Below, piece by piece: positions 11,407 through 22,120 of a stretch of DNA of 64,000 bases. A program made the translations under genes and the position numbers. Origin of the DNA: Membranipora membranacea (taxonomy: Eukaryota; Bryozoa; Gymnolaemata; Cheilostomatida; Membraniporidae); the NCBI GenBank assembly GCA_914767715.1, contig OU612068.1, positions 33,666,001 through 33,730,000 on the forward strand, read 5' to 3'. The notes beneath the pieces are model-generated. The model had not been told where the DNA came from. It did no database searches and saw only the letters and a list, made by a program, of their open reading frames with translations. The first letter of the stretch is position 1. The number at the start of each line of letters is the position of its first letter.

Positions 11407-11674
11407 TCACCTTTTTGCAAGGTTTTGTCCCTTTAAGAATCTCAGGGCTTTGATCACAATCAAGAGCTCTTCGTTGTTTGCAATCCTCTGAGCTTTCCTC
11501 TGATGATCGCACATAGCTGATACAGGAGGCTGAGTCGCCATCATCTGCAGTGTGACAATAGCCTCACTATGCTGCTGTGCCTCCTCATGCTTCCTTAGAC
11601 TACGCCCAATGTCTTTCCAGCATGAGAAACCCTCAACGGGGAAAGTTTTCTCCGTCTTCTGGACAGTATTTACA
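11407..11674 (-). pseudogene. hAT transposase N-terminal exon (TTF-type region)
   Basis: After a TTCCAG acceptor the minus strand reads open for about 88 codons. It contains FPVEGFSCWKDIGRSLRKHE followed by QQHSEA, the end of the TTF-type zinc-finger region of hAT proteins, where Trp-Lys and a His-Glu pair precede a His-Ser-Glu-Ala stretch. Later comes LLIVIKALRFLKGQNLAKR, which matches the next conserved block (fL..Q.lA.RG). A TGA at 11409-11407 follows where the family would continue with RG. Same strand as the C-terminal relic at 8990-9667. Confidence 0.65.
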
Positions 11675-12858
11675 CTGGAAGGAGAGATAAAATATTAAGA
11701 TACTCACCACCTATCTGCAGCGTAACCATCCTGTGGTTATTCAACAAATTTAATTTTTAGTTTTAGATTAGATGACTTGATGTGATCATGTCCATTTACA
11801 ATACCTTTTTTGGTGGCAGTTATGCATATCTCTCAGAATACCAGATGTATCATAGTGGATCCATGGAAACTTACTGTAAAAGTACTGCTGAATCTTTTAG
11901 TTCGGCCAGATTTTCCAAAGCTTCTTGCTGGGAATTTGTAGGCAGGAGCTGGGTGGAATTTTGAAATCTGCAGAGAAAAATTAAGGAAATTCAAATATCC
12001 ATCGGAGAGAAAGGCACACAATTTTGATAAAAAATAAGCTGAGTCATCGGTCATACATAGTTCTACACAGGTCGCTGACCACCTCTCACTCACCTTCCAA
12101 CGGTAATGGTCTTAGCCCAGCTATCTGCAGGGCTGAGGTCCGCTCCTGTTGTGCGTTAACACCATTGTAACGCTGATACAAGATGGCAATTGCAAGAAGT
12201 TTCATCTTCTACAGTACTCTTTTCTTATTTCCCCAATAAAATGATAAGTTCTGAACAGAATTTGATGATTTTTTTTAAATGGGTGGCCAGGCCAGTCTGG
12301 CTGTGTGCTAGGATCCAGCCCTGAGTCCTGCCCCCCCCCCCTGATTGTTGTCCTGCCAACTGCAGCAATTACAACTGCCAGCAGAGAACTTGCAAAAAAT
12401 ACCCACTCATCGTCATCAAAGCTTTCAATTCTCTCAATTCTAGTCACATCTGCTACCGGAGGTATTTTTACCTGACCCAATTTTCCAGTGATATCGGTCA
12501 CGCATAATCGCCCAGTGTAAAAGCAGCTTTAACATTCGGTTGGGTTGTCTCACTTTGTCCATCTGATTTTTTAGAGGATTGGCTTCTTCTTTTATTTTTT
12601 GGCTCTCCAACAAAGTACCTCCAAGAGTTGGGCCTTCTTCAAACGGAACAACAACTCCGAATTGAAAAAGAGACTGTTCACATAGCAGTGCTCATTCATA
12701 CCCAATTTGATGTATGGTAACAGCCACTCCGAACCTAGCAGGAGGAACAATCTTTTGGTATTGAAAGTACAATTGTTCATGTTTCTTCCTCACATGTTTG
12801 ATTTTTACTTAAACATTTTGTCTCACAGACTTCTCTCTAATAAACTGATTGGTTTTAA
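11675..12858. other. Intergenic DNA, no gene recognised
   Basis: Short frames on both strands without recognisable domains, and a poly-C run near 12332-12341. Probably old transposon sequence. Confidence 0.4.
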
Positions 12859-13235
12859 AGGGCAACCAAGATTTTGCAGCAGTGCATCAATGGGTAGCAA
12901 ATAATGTGCTGGGCAGCATCAGCTTTGTGCATTACGCGATGCAAAACTCAAAGTAGTTGCTGACTCTAAGCTGGGTAACACTTCAGTTTAGGGAAGGTTC
13001 CAAGACTTTGCTGTAATAATTATAGAGCACAGGCTAAATAATAACAGGAACAGGAAACTGCTATGTGGTATTCTCTTTAAGCTGAGTTTGAGTACCTGAT
13101 GGAAGAAGTGTTTCACAAGAATTCTGGCTGAATAATCATCCGAATTATATTTTGTCTTTTTCCCCATGCAGAAGGTGCAATCTGCTATTAATCAATGGCC
13201 ATCAATGAGAAGTTGTTTGAAACCCTGGTTGCCCT
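12859..13235. mobile_element. TTAA-type MITE, copy 2
   Basis: 377 bp with TIR AGGGCAACCA/TGGTTGCCCT and a perfect TTAA on both sides (12855-12858 and 13236-13239). It is collinear with copy 1 at 4019-4394, with scattered single-base differences and no large gaps. Non-coding. It sits just beside a Kolobok-like transposase relic; Kolobok also duplicates TTAA, so the MITE may derive from such an element, though no TIR sharing is shown. Confidence 0.9.
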
Positions 13236-13487
13236 TTAATAAACAGCTTCTGGATTTTGTTCATTAATGAAAGCGTTACGGTTGCTCTTGTTTGGTTGGA
13301 TTGTTCCGCAGTCGCGCTTGGAGATTGGATGGCAGTTTTTCCTTAATTCTAAGATATTGTGTGAAATACAGCAAGTTGTCACAAGTCAAATCAAATCTGT
13401 AGTGGAACAAATCAAATCCCAAATTTCTGACAACTGATTTGCAAATGATTTGCAAATCATCCGTGGAGTTTATTACTAATACTCGAC

Positions 13488-16400
13488 TCAGACTGGCGCG
13501 AACTCTGCAAGCTTCTTCTCCATGTAGTGAGGCTTTTGCAGCTCACCTCTTCTTCGCTTGGCCATCGCCTCCTCAACTTCATCATATGAGCTGAAAGATG
13601 GGCCTTTTGATGCCATTGTGGGTGGCTCAATGTCACCAGTAGCAGGTTTGGAACCATCTTTCAGGTGGCGGTCTAATGATTCCATTAAATCGTTCATGTA
13701 TTCTATAAATATAACAAATCATATTGGCTTTATAGCTTTCAGCAACTTGGAAAACTTTGTGATGTCTTCATCAATGCACTTTGATCTAGGAGCTTTACAT
13801 AAGACTTACTAAATGTTGGGTCAGCACGGATGTGTTGAATGGTTGGTATCAGCTTGGTGGCCTTCGACCTCTGTATTCGTCTTAACGGTGTACCCTCCTT
13901 GGACAGTTTGATGGGTCTCTGGCGATTCTCGTTGTGATGGAGGATTGTGATTTGTGTTCTATAATCACAAAAGAATTCATTGCATTACTAAAGTCAATAT
14001 TAGCTGATGTCTGATGATTTAGCTTATCGGATTATATTGGTGCTTTTCAGGGGTGTTTAGCGGGACAGCCGCCATTCCTTTCTTCGGAGTATCAGGCCGA
14101 GCTATGATTAATTCATACTGTTTTGCTGACCTACGGAATTAATAGCATAAACAACCCACAAATGAAACATAAAATACTGTCATTCATGTGATATAGTGCA
14201 TACAAACTCAAAATTTTGTTTAATTTTCTTACCTTGACACCAACCGAAATAGGAGAATCCCTCCATCTTAGGAGAATTACAATTTATACTTGGCCGTGGA
14301 AACCTTCGAGCTCGCTGGTAGCTTCTTGACTGGCCATATTGATAGCATCGACAAATGACTTCTCCCACATGACCTTCCTTACCTCTCCATCAAGTGGTGA
14401 TTCTGCAATATATTCATACATATGGGTTCAAAGTCATTATCAATAACTTTGAATATTGTGTATTAGGTATTCAACACCAAGACTATAGACAAAACACTGA
14501 TGCTGTGTGTTTTGTCTATGATGAAGATCAGACATCAATAACAAACAAATCTGATTTTGGAGGACCAGACTAAGGCCACTCCAAATTATAACCTTGATCT
14601 AGATCCGCCCACCAGCTTGTCAGAGCCCTAATAAAATTAAAATAACACCAGATGCCAGTTGGAAATAAAATATTTTACCTCCTGGCCAATTTACCAAGTA
14701 AAATATAAAGTATAATACCCCTAAACGCCTGTCAATTGCCTATATGTATGAACACATTATGCATGATATATAATTTTTTTACCTATGGTGACTCAATATG
14801 GATGAAGAGAAAAAAATATAACATGAAAATAAAAGTTTCTCTACCATTTGGAGTTATTTGACCTAGCACACATTGATCTCTAGGATGTTTCAGGCTCAGA
14901 ATTTATACTGGTTATATGTATGTATTTGTGTTCCTCCTTAGATCAGAGATAGTGATGGAGGGAGAGAGGGAGCAAGGGAGAGAGAGAGAAAATGAAATAG
15001 ATTTTTCCTCCATTTGTGTTCATGGTATATAGCTGTTTTATAGGGCTAAAAATATAAAAGTGAAAAACACCTCCCTCCACCTGCAAATCTGTCTACTGTC
15101 TTATATATCAAGGTATTAATTTGTAGTAGCCTAAATAATTTTGATTATAAACTTGCAACATTTTTCTTACCTGGAACGACATACTCGACAACTAATTCCT
15201 GTCCGTCTTCATTGAACTGAGTTTCTGGTGCCTCATGCTCACATTTAGTGAAGCCATCAAAGTTATGGTCGTGGATGTCACAGATGTGGTTGGAGCACAA
15301 TAGCCGATCCGCCTGGCACCAGGACTGGTGTTTTTTATGACATACCACAGATGAGTAATGATTGATGGAATCCAGCGTGCAATCATCTTAAAACCAACCT
15401 TTCGTGAAGCCAACTTGTTGAGTTTCTTCCTGAGACCTGCAAAAAAAGCCATTGCTTTATTATTATTTCATGACATAGATAGGATAGCCTGCTACGCACA
15501 AAAATTCATTGTCAGTTGGCGTTTTTTTCAATCTGTCATTTGCATTGTCAAACAAATATTTTGTTGCATGGGGTCATTTGGTATGCGCATGAAAACAAAC
15601 ATTACCTTTAGTGTAGTTTAAGTGCTCAAACGGTGCAAGATGCTGGTAGAGGCATTTCATTATCAACCACTTTCTCCCCTCCGTTTAAGTACATACCCAT
15701 AAAGTGCTACAGTTATGGCCCCCTTCTTTGTGGTGAGACAACTAATAAATTGCTGGCTAGACAACACCTGCCACAAAACAGTACATTGTAGTAAACCATA
15801 TAATTCCTTAACCTCACCAAATTTTTGAAGGAAAAATATATTGTCATTCCAAGTCAAAATCGAGCAATCCTGGGAACTTGTCAGCATATTGGTATGATGG
15901 ATATGAAACAATGTGTCTTGATTGCCTATACATAACTATCCATTAGCTTGCTTAAAACCTTTTTCTCTTGTATAACCAGTCTTTTTATCTAGCTCCATCT
16001 CAATTTTTACGAAATGTTTGGAGTTATCCTCTTTAAACATGGTGCCATAACTGTGGCACCTTATGGGTATGTACTTAAACGGAGGGGAGAAAGTGGTTGA
16101 TAATGAAATGCATCTACCAGCATCTTGCACCGTTTGAGCACTTAAACTACCTTTAGTGAGATGCCATGTGTCAAAAAAGTGCTGAACTTCAATCAACTTA
16201 GTCTTCATGTAAGATCTTATTTATGCTGACATGCCTATCAGTGGTGTCAGAGGCAACTTTTACATTTTTGGCGTCCAGATCCTGTCGGCACCTTATCATT
16301 CCTTCCAACTCCATAGCTGAGGATGAAGTTGTTTCAGTACACTGTAATAAAGGGTAGAGTTAGTTACAAAGAAAAATTATATGACTTAGTATCACATAAA

Positions 16401-16705
16401 CCAACTCTTCCGAAATTGAAAAAGTGTAACGCTACAATTTGATATGGATCTGACCATATCACGGGGACAAAAATAAAACTATAAACATTGCATGTAGAGC
16501 TCATCTTATGAAGATTTCCAAAGCATTTGTTTCTGAATATCACCTTTACAAGATTGTCAGCTACTATCTTGCTGGTAGCAGCATCCATAAAAGTGTACAT
16601 GCCATACATGGCACTGTGGCCAGGTGAATCAAATCGTCCATCTCCATTTAGTCTCAAGGGCTGTTCTACTTCTTTCAACACCGCGTCCATGTGCTTCAAG
16701 TACAC
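13488..16705 (-). pseudogene. Kolobok-like DDE transposase gene, frameshifted
   Basis: Seen on the minus strand in order: 16705-16530 with GDGRFDSPGHSAMYGMYTFM; near 16200-16159 FFDTWHLTK followed by a GTAGTT donor; an intron; 15437-15200 after TTTGCAG with LRKKLNKLASRK and WIPSIITHLWYVI; then, in another frame, DGFTKCEHEAPET. Known: the GDGR.DSPG.SA.Y.T block, the F.vWH.aK block and the WI.SI.NHLWw block in this order mark a large family of DDE transposases common in fish, coral and sponge genomes; I place it nearest Kolobok but am unsure of the superfamily name. Known family members read C.HE where this reads CEHE. Odd: the frame changes between the NHLW block and CEHE. Frames at 14368-14180 and 13697-13488 may be decayed C-terminal pieces. 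Not functional as it stands. Confidence 0.7.
15614..16149. repeat. 105-bp inverted repeat inside the transposase intron
   Basis: Arms 15614-15719 and 16044-16149 are about 95% identical in inverse orientation. The outer end of the right arm reaches to within a few bases of the splice donor after FDTWHLTK. The arms flank about 325 bp of sequence without coding content. Confidence 0.85.
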
Positions 16706-17531
16706 GTCTCTTACAACCTGTAATATACAAAGTTATTTATATGATATCAACAAGCTGGAGTGGCCGATATTATTACACTTGTGTATATTTACAATCAGTA
16801 TCATGTAGTTACTTGGTTAGTTTTGAGGCTATTATAAGGACTGTTCAAACCATGGGAAGACCTCCCGGTTCGCGCTGGGCCCAAAGTGTGAGTTCGCGGC
16901 AGGTATGGAAGTACAATGAGATGGCCTGGCTGAGTAGTTATCATCTAGGTCTTGGGCTGAAATTGCCCATGTTTGTCAATGAGAATGGATACATATCTCG
17001 AGGGCGGGTCAAGCGGTGACTGCCCAGCTTGATCTAGGCCGAACTCAAAATCCACATGGTGAATATAAACCAGATAAGGGAGGGTGGGGCTGGTTGAAAC
17101 AAAAAATGATTTTTTCTGCATTACTCTTGGTGTGTTGTATGTAGCTGCTTGATATGTGCCAGGTACGGGGTAGGTTGAAACATGGTTAGGGGTTGGTTGA
17201 GACGACATGTGTGGATGGGAATTAAGGGTCATAACACTTTCAGAGAGAAATTGGTGTCTTGAAAAACTAGTAAATCAGCCTTTTGAAAGATAATGAGTCC
17301 ATCTAATAGTAACTAAATGATTATATTTTTATAAACACATCTGAATAATCTTATTTATTTAAACTACCAGTAAGTTCTAAGTAAGATGAAACATGTATTA
17401 AAATAAACAAAAGTCATTACAAAAACCATTGTTAATGAAACAGAACTAATAGCAGTTTTCAATTCACAGTCCATCAAGGCGCAGAAAACTCCTGGTTTAC
17501 CAAGAAACCTCACTAAGATCTGTTGGGAACC

Positions 17532-18286
17532 TTAGCTTATGGGGCCGGGAAGACATCTGGAAATATCGTCCTGCTTGACAATGTCGGACTCCTCCTCCTC
17601 CTCTGGAAGAATGAAGCCTTCTCCACTTCTTTTGTAGTATGTCACCATAATATCGCCATTCTCGCCTATAACATCAACCCTTGCGACGAAAAAGTTGGAC
17701 CTGGTCTTTTTAATGTATTTCACAACAACATATCGGCCCTTTACAATCTGCTCATGTTCGTGTATTTTGTCTTCCCCGGCACTCTCATCATCTGATTCCA
17801 CTGGTACTGCCATTTCTTGTTCCTCAGCATCGCTGTCAGCTGAATCTACCTGAATCTTTCGTCTTTTTTTTGGCTTCTTCTTCGCTGCAGATTTGTTTTT
17901 CTCCTCTTCAATATGATTCTTAACTGGGGTATCTGTCAACACCAAGCTTTGTCCTTTTTTCCTTCCCTTGCTGGTTTGCTTTCGGGCATCTGCCTTTGGA
18001 TAAGGGCGTAAGGCATATGGCGGAGTAGTTTGTTTTGACTTGGGAAAGATCTGCACCCTTGATGTAGATGGGCTTGAATTAGTGCTTGTTTCCAGTTGAA
18101 TAGCCTTTGACTGAGGAGTGATAGATTGAAGAGGTAGTGGTATATTTTGTACAGCTTGAGTAGTGGCAGCTGCTGCCTGTGCAGTGGCAGCCGCAGCTTG
18201 AGCAGTAGCAGCAGCGGCATGAGCAGTGGCAACTGCAGCATTGGTGGCTGGCAGGGTGCAAGATTGGGCATCACAAGAGTTGGGAG
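17532..18286 (-). CDS. pogo-like transposase, C-terminal exon
   Basis: After a possible acceptor (TTTGAG at 18292-18287) the minus strand stays open for about 250 codons to the TGA or equivalent stop near 17532. Order: an Ala/Gln/Thr repeat tract, a Pro/Ser-rich linker, a strongly basic stretch (GRKKG, then KKKPKKRRKIQVDSADSD), an acidic stretch, and a small folded region beginning GRYVVVKYIKKTRSNFFVARV and ending DISRCLPGP. Known: this last region, with a V-x-Y start, a [IM]MV.Y.[RK]KSG...F.FPE block and an LP.P end, is found at the C-terminus of psq/pogo-type transposases in invertebrates and probably binds chromatin or DNA. Here GDIMVTYYKRSGEGFILPE fits. The first 60 residues are a low-complexity alanine run caused by a GCn-rich repeat. 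The frame is intact, which suggests recent activity or assembly from a young copy. Confidence 0.75.
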
Positions 18287-18700
18287 CTCAAATGTGAGAC
18301 TGGTTATTTCCAAATTATCTCAGTAAAATCAAAGACAAAGATAGTAGGCCTACAACAACGTATCCGAATCTGTCAAACAAAACCTGGGGCAAGTTTATCT
18401 CGTTGATATACCTTTCAATAGTCCCGTACTAAGTATCTTAGTCAATTCTTCTCAGCTTCTCAACTGATAGTTTAATCTGCTCCACGTTCCTTCTAGACTT
18501 GACATGCATGCTTCAAACACTGATCATAAACTCAGTCAATTTTTTATGTGGCAGCTTCGTACGCACATGAAATAAGCACCTTTTAGTGTTTTGAAGAACT
18601 CTCCTACGGTATGCCGATTGAAGCTAGTGGCCCGGCTAAGGCGGTTAGGTGCAGGATTGGAGATTTTCAAGGATTCTTACAATTTTCTAAACTTTTCTAA

Positions 18701-19129
18701 TGCCCAGTTTATACATAAAATTAAGACCCGAATTAACTTCATTCTTTCAAAATGCCGCATTATTCGAGTCACCCGAATTTGCCAAAATGCTGCCTGAATT
18801 ACAACCCGAATTGCTTAATTCATGGCTTAATTCGGCGTCACAAATTTAATTCAGGTGCTAATTTGGCACTTTGAATCGGTGATAGATTAAATGACAAATC
18901 CTAGAGGATACTTATGAAAGGCCATTTTATATGTAAATGTAATATCCGCTGAATAATTCGACAGTGTACATGGTCTCGTATTAACTGTCAAATTGTGGTC
19001 GAATATTCATCACTCATTGACGAATATACGAGTGGTCACCTGACACTCTAATTAGACATTTAGTGCACCCAAATTAGACCCCTAATTAACCCTAATTCGG
19101 GTGAGTTAATTTGATGTATAAACTGAGCA
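18701..19129. mobile_element. MITE nested in the pogo element
   Basis: 429 bp. Ends TGCCCAGTTTATACAT (left) and, inward from the right, TGCTCAGTTTATACAT form an inverted repeat that continues for about 40 bp to an ACCCGAATTA motif. TAA flanks both sides (18698-18700 and 19130-19132), as expected for PIF/Harbinger-type insertion. The interior repeats CCGAATT/AATTCGG several times. Non-coding. Confidence 0.75.
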
Positions 19130-19360
19130 TAAGTTAGATTTAGAAATGGATTTTCTTACTCTAAGTATTTTTTTATTAGATCAAGATTAAGATATTCTAA
19201 TTTTTAAATACTTCTAAATTCGTCTAAATTAGATAAAGACTAAGATATGCCGATTCTAAGAAAACTTGTAGCCTATAATATTAATATATCATTTTTTCTA
19301 ATTTTCTAATTCTAAAAAAGTTTTCCAGAAATTTGTGAGAAATCTAATTTAGATATCAAG

Positions 19361-20350
19361 GTGAGAATAACAAGTAAGAAACTTAGAATCTTAGAAAGCC
19401 TATACGTTACTATTGAAAAATCTTTCTAATTTTTCAAATCTTCTTTTCTTAATCTAAATATGGAATAAGAATTAGAAATTGGAAATATTTCAAGGTGAGA
19501 ATAACAAGTAAGAAACTTAGAATCTTAGAAAGCCTATACGTTACTATTGAAAAATCTTTCTAATTTCTCAAATCTTCTTTTCTTAATCTAAATGTCGAAT
19601 AACAATTAGAAATTAGAAATATTTCAAGGTGAGAATAACAAGTAAGAAACTTAGAATCTTAGAAAGCCTTCTTTTGAAAATTAATAGGAAATTAACATGG
19701 GGCAGGTCTCAATATCTCCAATGTTGCACCTGCCTCGTTGTTTTGAATATTGTCTGCCTGGGACTGCCATAAAATTGTGTTTTGTATGGTCTTTTTCTGG
19801 CTTATGATCCTGACCATGGCCCATGGATGATGATGCTGAACTGTATCATAATTAGCCCAGCAGTCAATAAACGCAAAGCTGAAATCATAACCCAGGCCTA
19901 ATAAAGAAATAGGTAGGAAGCGTAGCCTTTTTACTGCATCGAGTCTTTCTAATTTCGTAAACACTCCATAAACTTAGATTAGAACACAGAAATTAGGAAC
20001 TTAGACAAATTTAGACATTGTAGCATATATACTTTCTCAGATTCTAAGTTTCTAAACCGATATTTTACTGCAATGTGGCCATCTTAATCTGTAAATCCTC
20101 CATAAACTTAGATTAGAACACAGAAATTAGAAACTTAGACAAATTTAGACATTGTAGCGTAAATACTTTCTCAGATTCTAAGTTTCTAAACCGATATTTT
20201 ACTGCATCGAGTCTTTCTAATTCCGTAAACACTCCATAAACTTAGATTAGAACACAGAAATTAGAAACTTAGACAAATTTAGACATTGTAGCGTATATAC
20301 TTTCTCAGATTCTAAGTTTCTAAACCGATATTTTACGGCATCAAGTCTTT
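19361..20350. repeat. 134-bp satellite in two inverted arrays around a unique core
   Basis: Left array: three starts of the unit at 19361, 19495 and 19629, exactly 134 bp apart, the last one cut short near 19668. Right array: unit landmarks at 19967, 20101 and 20235, again 134 bp apart. Reverse-complementing the right unit gives GAAACTTAGAATCTGAGAAA, matching GAAACTTAGAATCTTAGAAA of the left unit, so both arrays are one satellite in opposite orientation. Between them lies about 240 bp of non-satellite DNA. The segment starting AGGAAATTAACATGGGG at 19688 recurs in direct orientation near 20428. Confidence 0.82.
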
Positions 20351-20794
20351 CTAATTCCATGAACCTTAGATTAGAACAAAGAAATGTTATACAATTTAAG
20401 GGTGGAGATTTTTAAAAATTAGATAGGAAATTAACATGGGGTAGGTCTAAATATCTCCAATGCTGCACTTGCTAAGGCTAAGGCTAGTCGCTTCTGGTTT
20501 GCTGATTGATAGGTTTTTCTGGCGTTTTAAGAATGCTTGGATCCAGTCCCGGCCTGCAGCCTTGTGTGTATCCCATTGCTATGAAACATGTAAATATTTA
20601 AAACGCTGTTGAGTAACATAAAAAAATTCTTTATCGCCTATTGTTTCATTAAACTTTACTCCAAATGTTGAGAGAAGATAATAATATTAATAGGCCTAAT
20701 GTTGGGACTCTACTCTACTTTTTCAAAGGTTACGTTCTATCTCATCCAATAGATATCAATATTAGCATTACAAATAATAATAATAATTTTTCAC

Positions 20795-21115
20795 CTTTGG
20801 GTAGGCTATGTTGTTCGCTTTTGCAAATCTGTATGCGAGGTTTCTTAGATCGAATGTAGTCATACCATGATTCATTCTGGTACAGGTTAGGGTATATTCA
20901 CTCAGCTCTAGTTCTTGGTCTTCCGAGAACATCATTCTGTTCTTTTGGTAACCCGTCTTGGCGCCTTTGAGTGCTCTTGAGAGGGTCACATGACTCATCT
21001 TGGTTTGGGCTGCAGCTTTTCTGATCGAGAGACCTTCTTTTACAAGCTTCACGGCCGCCTGTACCACATCTTCAGAAACGCCTCTCTCAGTCTTTCTTTC
21101 AAATTTTCGTACCAT
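20795..21115 (-). CDS. pogo-like transposase, N-terminal helix-turn-helix exon
   Basis: From the ATG at 21115 the minus strand encodes 107 residues and then meets a GTGAAA donor after PK. It begins MVRKFERKT; residues 12-50 (GVSEDVVQAAVKLVKEGLSI, then RKAAAQTKMSHVTLSRALKG) have the pattern of a psq-type HTH, where a second helix with RKAA is followed by a recognition helix with TLSR. A CENP-B-type second DNA-binding region begins at FSEDQELELSEY. Known: this pair of domains is the N-terminus of pogo transposases and binds the TIR. The sequence up to the donor is intact. The following catalytic exons were not found within the element. Confidence 0.85.
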
Positions 21116-21672
21116 GACTGCAATAACATTGTAGAAATAATAGACATTAAACAATATTAGGCCACAATTTTTATCCAAAAGCTCAATTTCATGCTCAATT
21201 TTGTTGTTACAAATGATTCATGCAATGTGGGGTTGGTTGAAACGGCAAAAGGCTGTTCCAACCAACCCCCATAAATTTGTTTCAACCAGCCTCGTATTGG
21301 CTTAATTGATTGACTTCACCTTTTTTGCATGAGATAAAATAATAGCACAGTGAGTCTCAGGAGTAATCTGCAGGACATGTATGCCTACACTTGACATCCA
21401 AAGGCTGCTTGCAGCTGTTGATAATTATGGTAGAAAATTTCAATAATTCATGATAGTAAGAAACTTAGTTTGTAAGAAAAATCATCAAAAAATTATAGAA
21501 TTCACTCACCAAATCTTTTGTGTTTCTTTTACTAGCTGAAACAAATATGGCTGACAGATTGACCTAGAAAGCTCTTTTGTGTAAAGGGACAGATTAAAAG
21601 GGCAAGGTACAAGTGTACTTATTATGAGTGTTTCAACCAGCCCCCTGTTTCAACCAGCCCCACCCTCCCCTA

Positions 21673-22120
21673 ATGCTGAGCAAAGGCTTGTCTATAACTC
21701 TTTTTTTGAGCAAACAAAGTTTTCACTTGATTTGAAGTTATGGAAAACATCCTTCCGAAAGGATATTTAGTTTGGTGATATAAAAAGCGTATATGAAATA
21801 TAAAAAGAAATCACAATGTTATGCAAAAAGATGTCATATTATTATTGCATTACACTATGTTAGTAAAATTACGTAAGATATATATGTATAGCATCATTTT
21901 TATCATATTATATTATAACTATAGTATTGTTCCTGGCAAACCAGAAGAAATCTGTTGGCAAATTTTTTTCAACCTTATACATTGCACATGTAAATATAGT
22001 TCCAGATGCCAATATTGATAAAAATATGTGTCATTATACTTGAATGCGAGCTTTATTTTTAAAGCAAGTCCAATTGTGTATTGAGTTACTTCATATGTAA
22101 TTTTGTGAAAACAATTATAT
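21673..22120. other. AT-rich spacer
   Basis: About 450 bp between the pogo element and the P2X7-domain gene; no feature seen. Confidence 0.5.

Larger units (their letters stand above)
17077..21670 (-). mobile_element. pogo-like DNA transposon, complete ends, 4.6 kb
   Basis: Left end AGGGAGGGTGGGGCTGGTTG and right end (read inward) GGGGAGGGTGGGGCTGGTTG form a terminal inverted repeat of about 25 bp. TA flanks both sides (17075-17076 and 21671-21672), the target duplication of the Tc1/mariner/pogo superfamily. Extra copies of the motif GGTTGAAAC or its complement occur just inside both ends (for example near 17170, 21235, 21285 and 21635). The minus strand carries a psq-type helix-turn-helix exon at the 5' end and a transposase C-terminal exon at the 3' end. 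The interior between them holds a MITE and an inverted satellite instead of a recognisable DDE domain, so the copy is probably non-autonomous. Confidence 0.88.

Noticed and set aside
19692-19964. 90-codon minus frame in the satellite core as a DDE fragment
   Set aside because: No D-D-E spacing or conserved transposase block; its end runs into the satellite.
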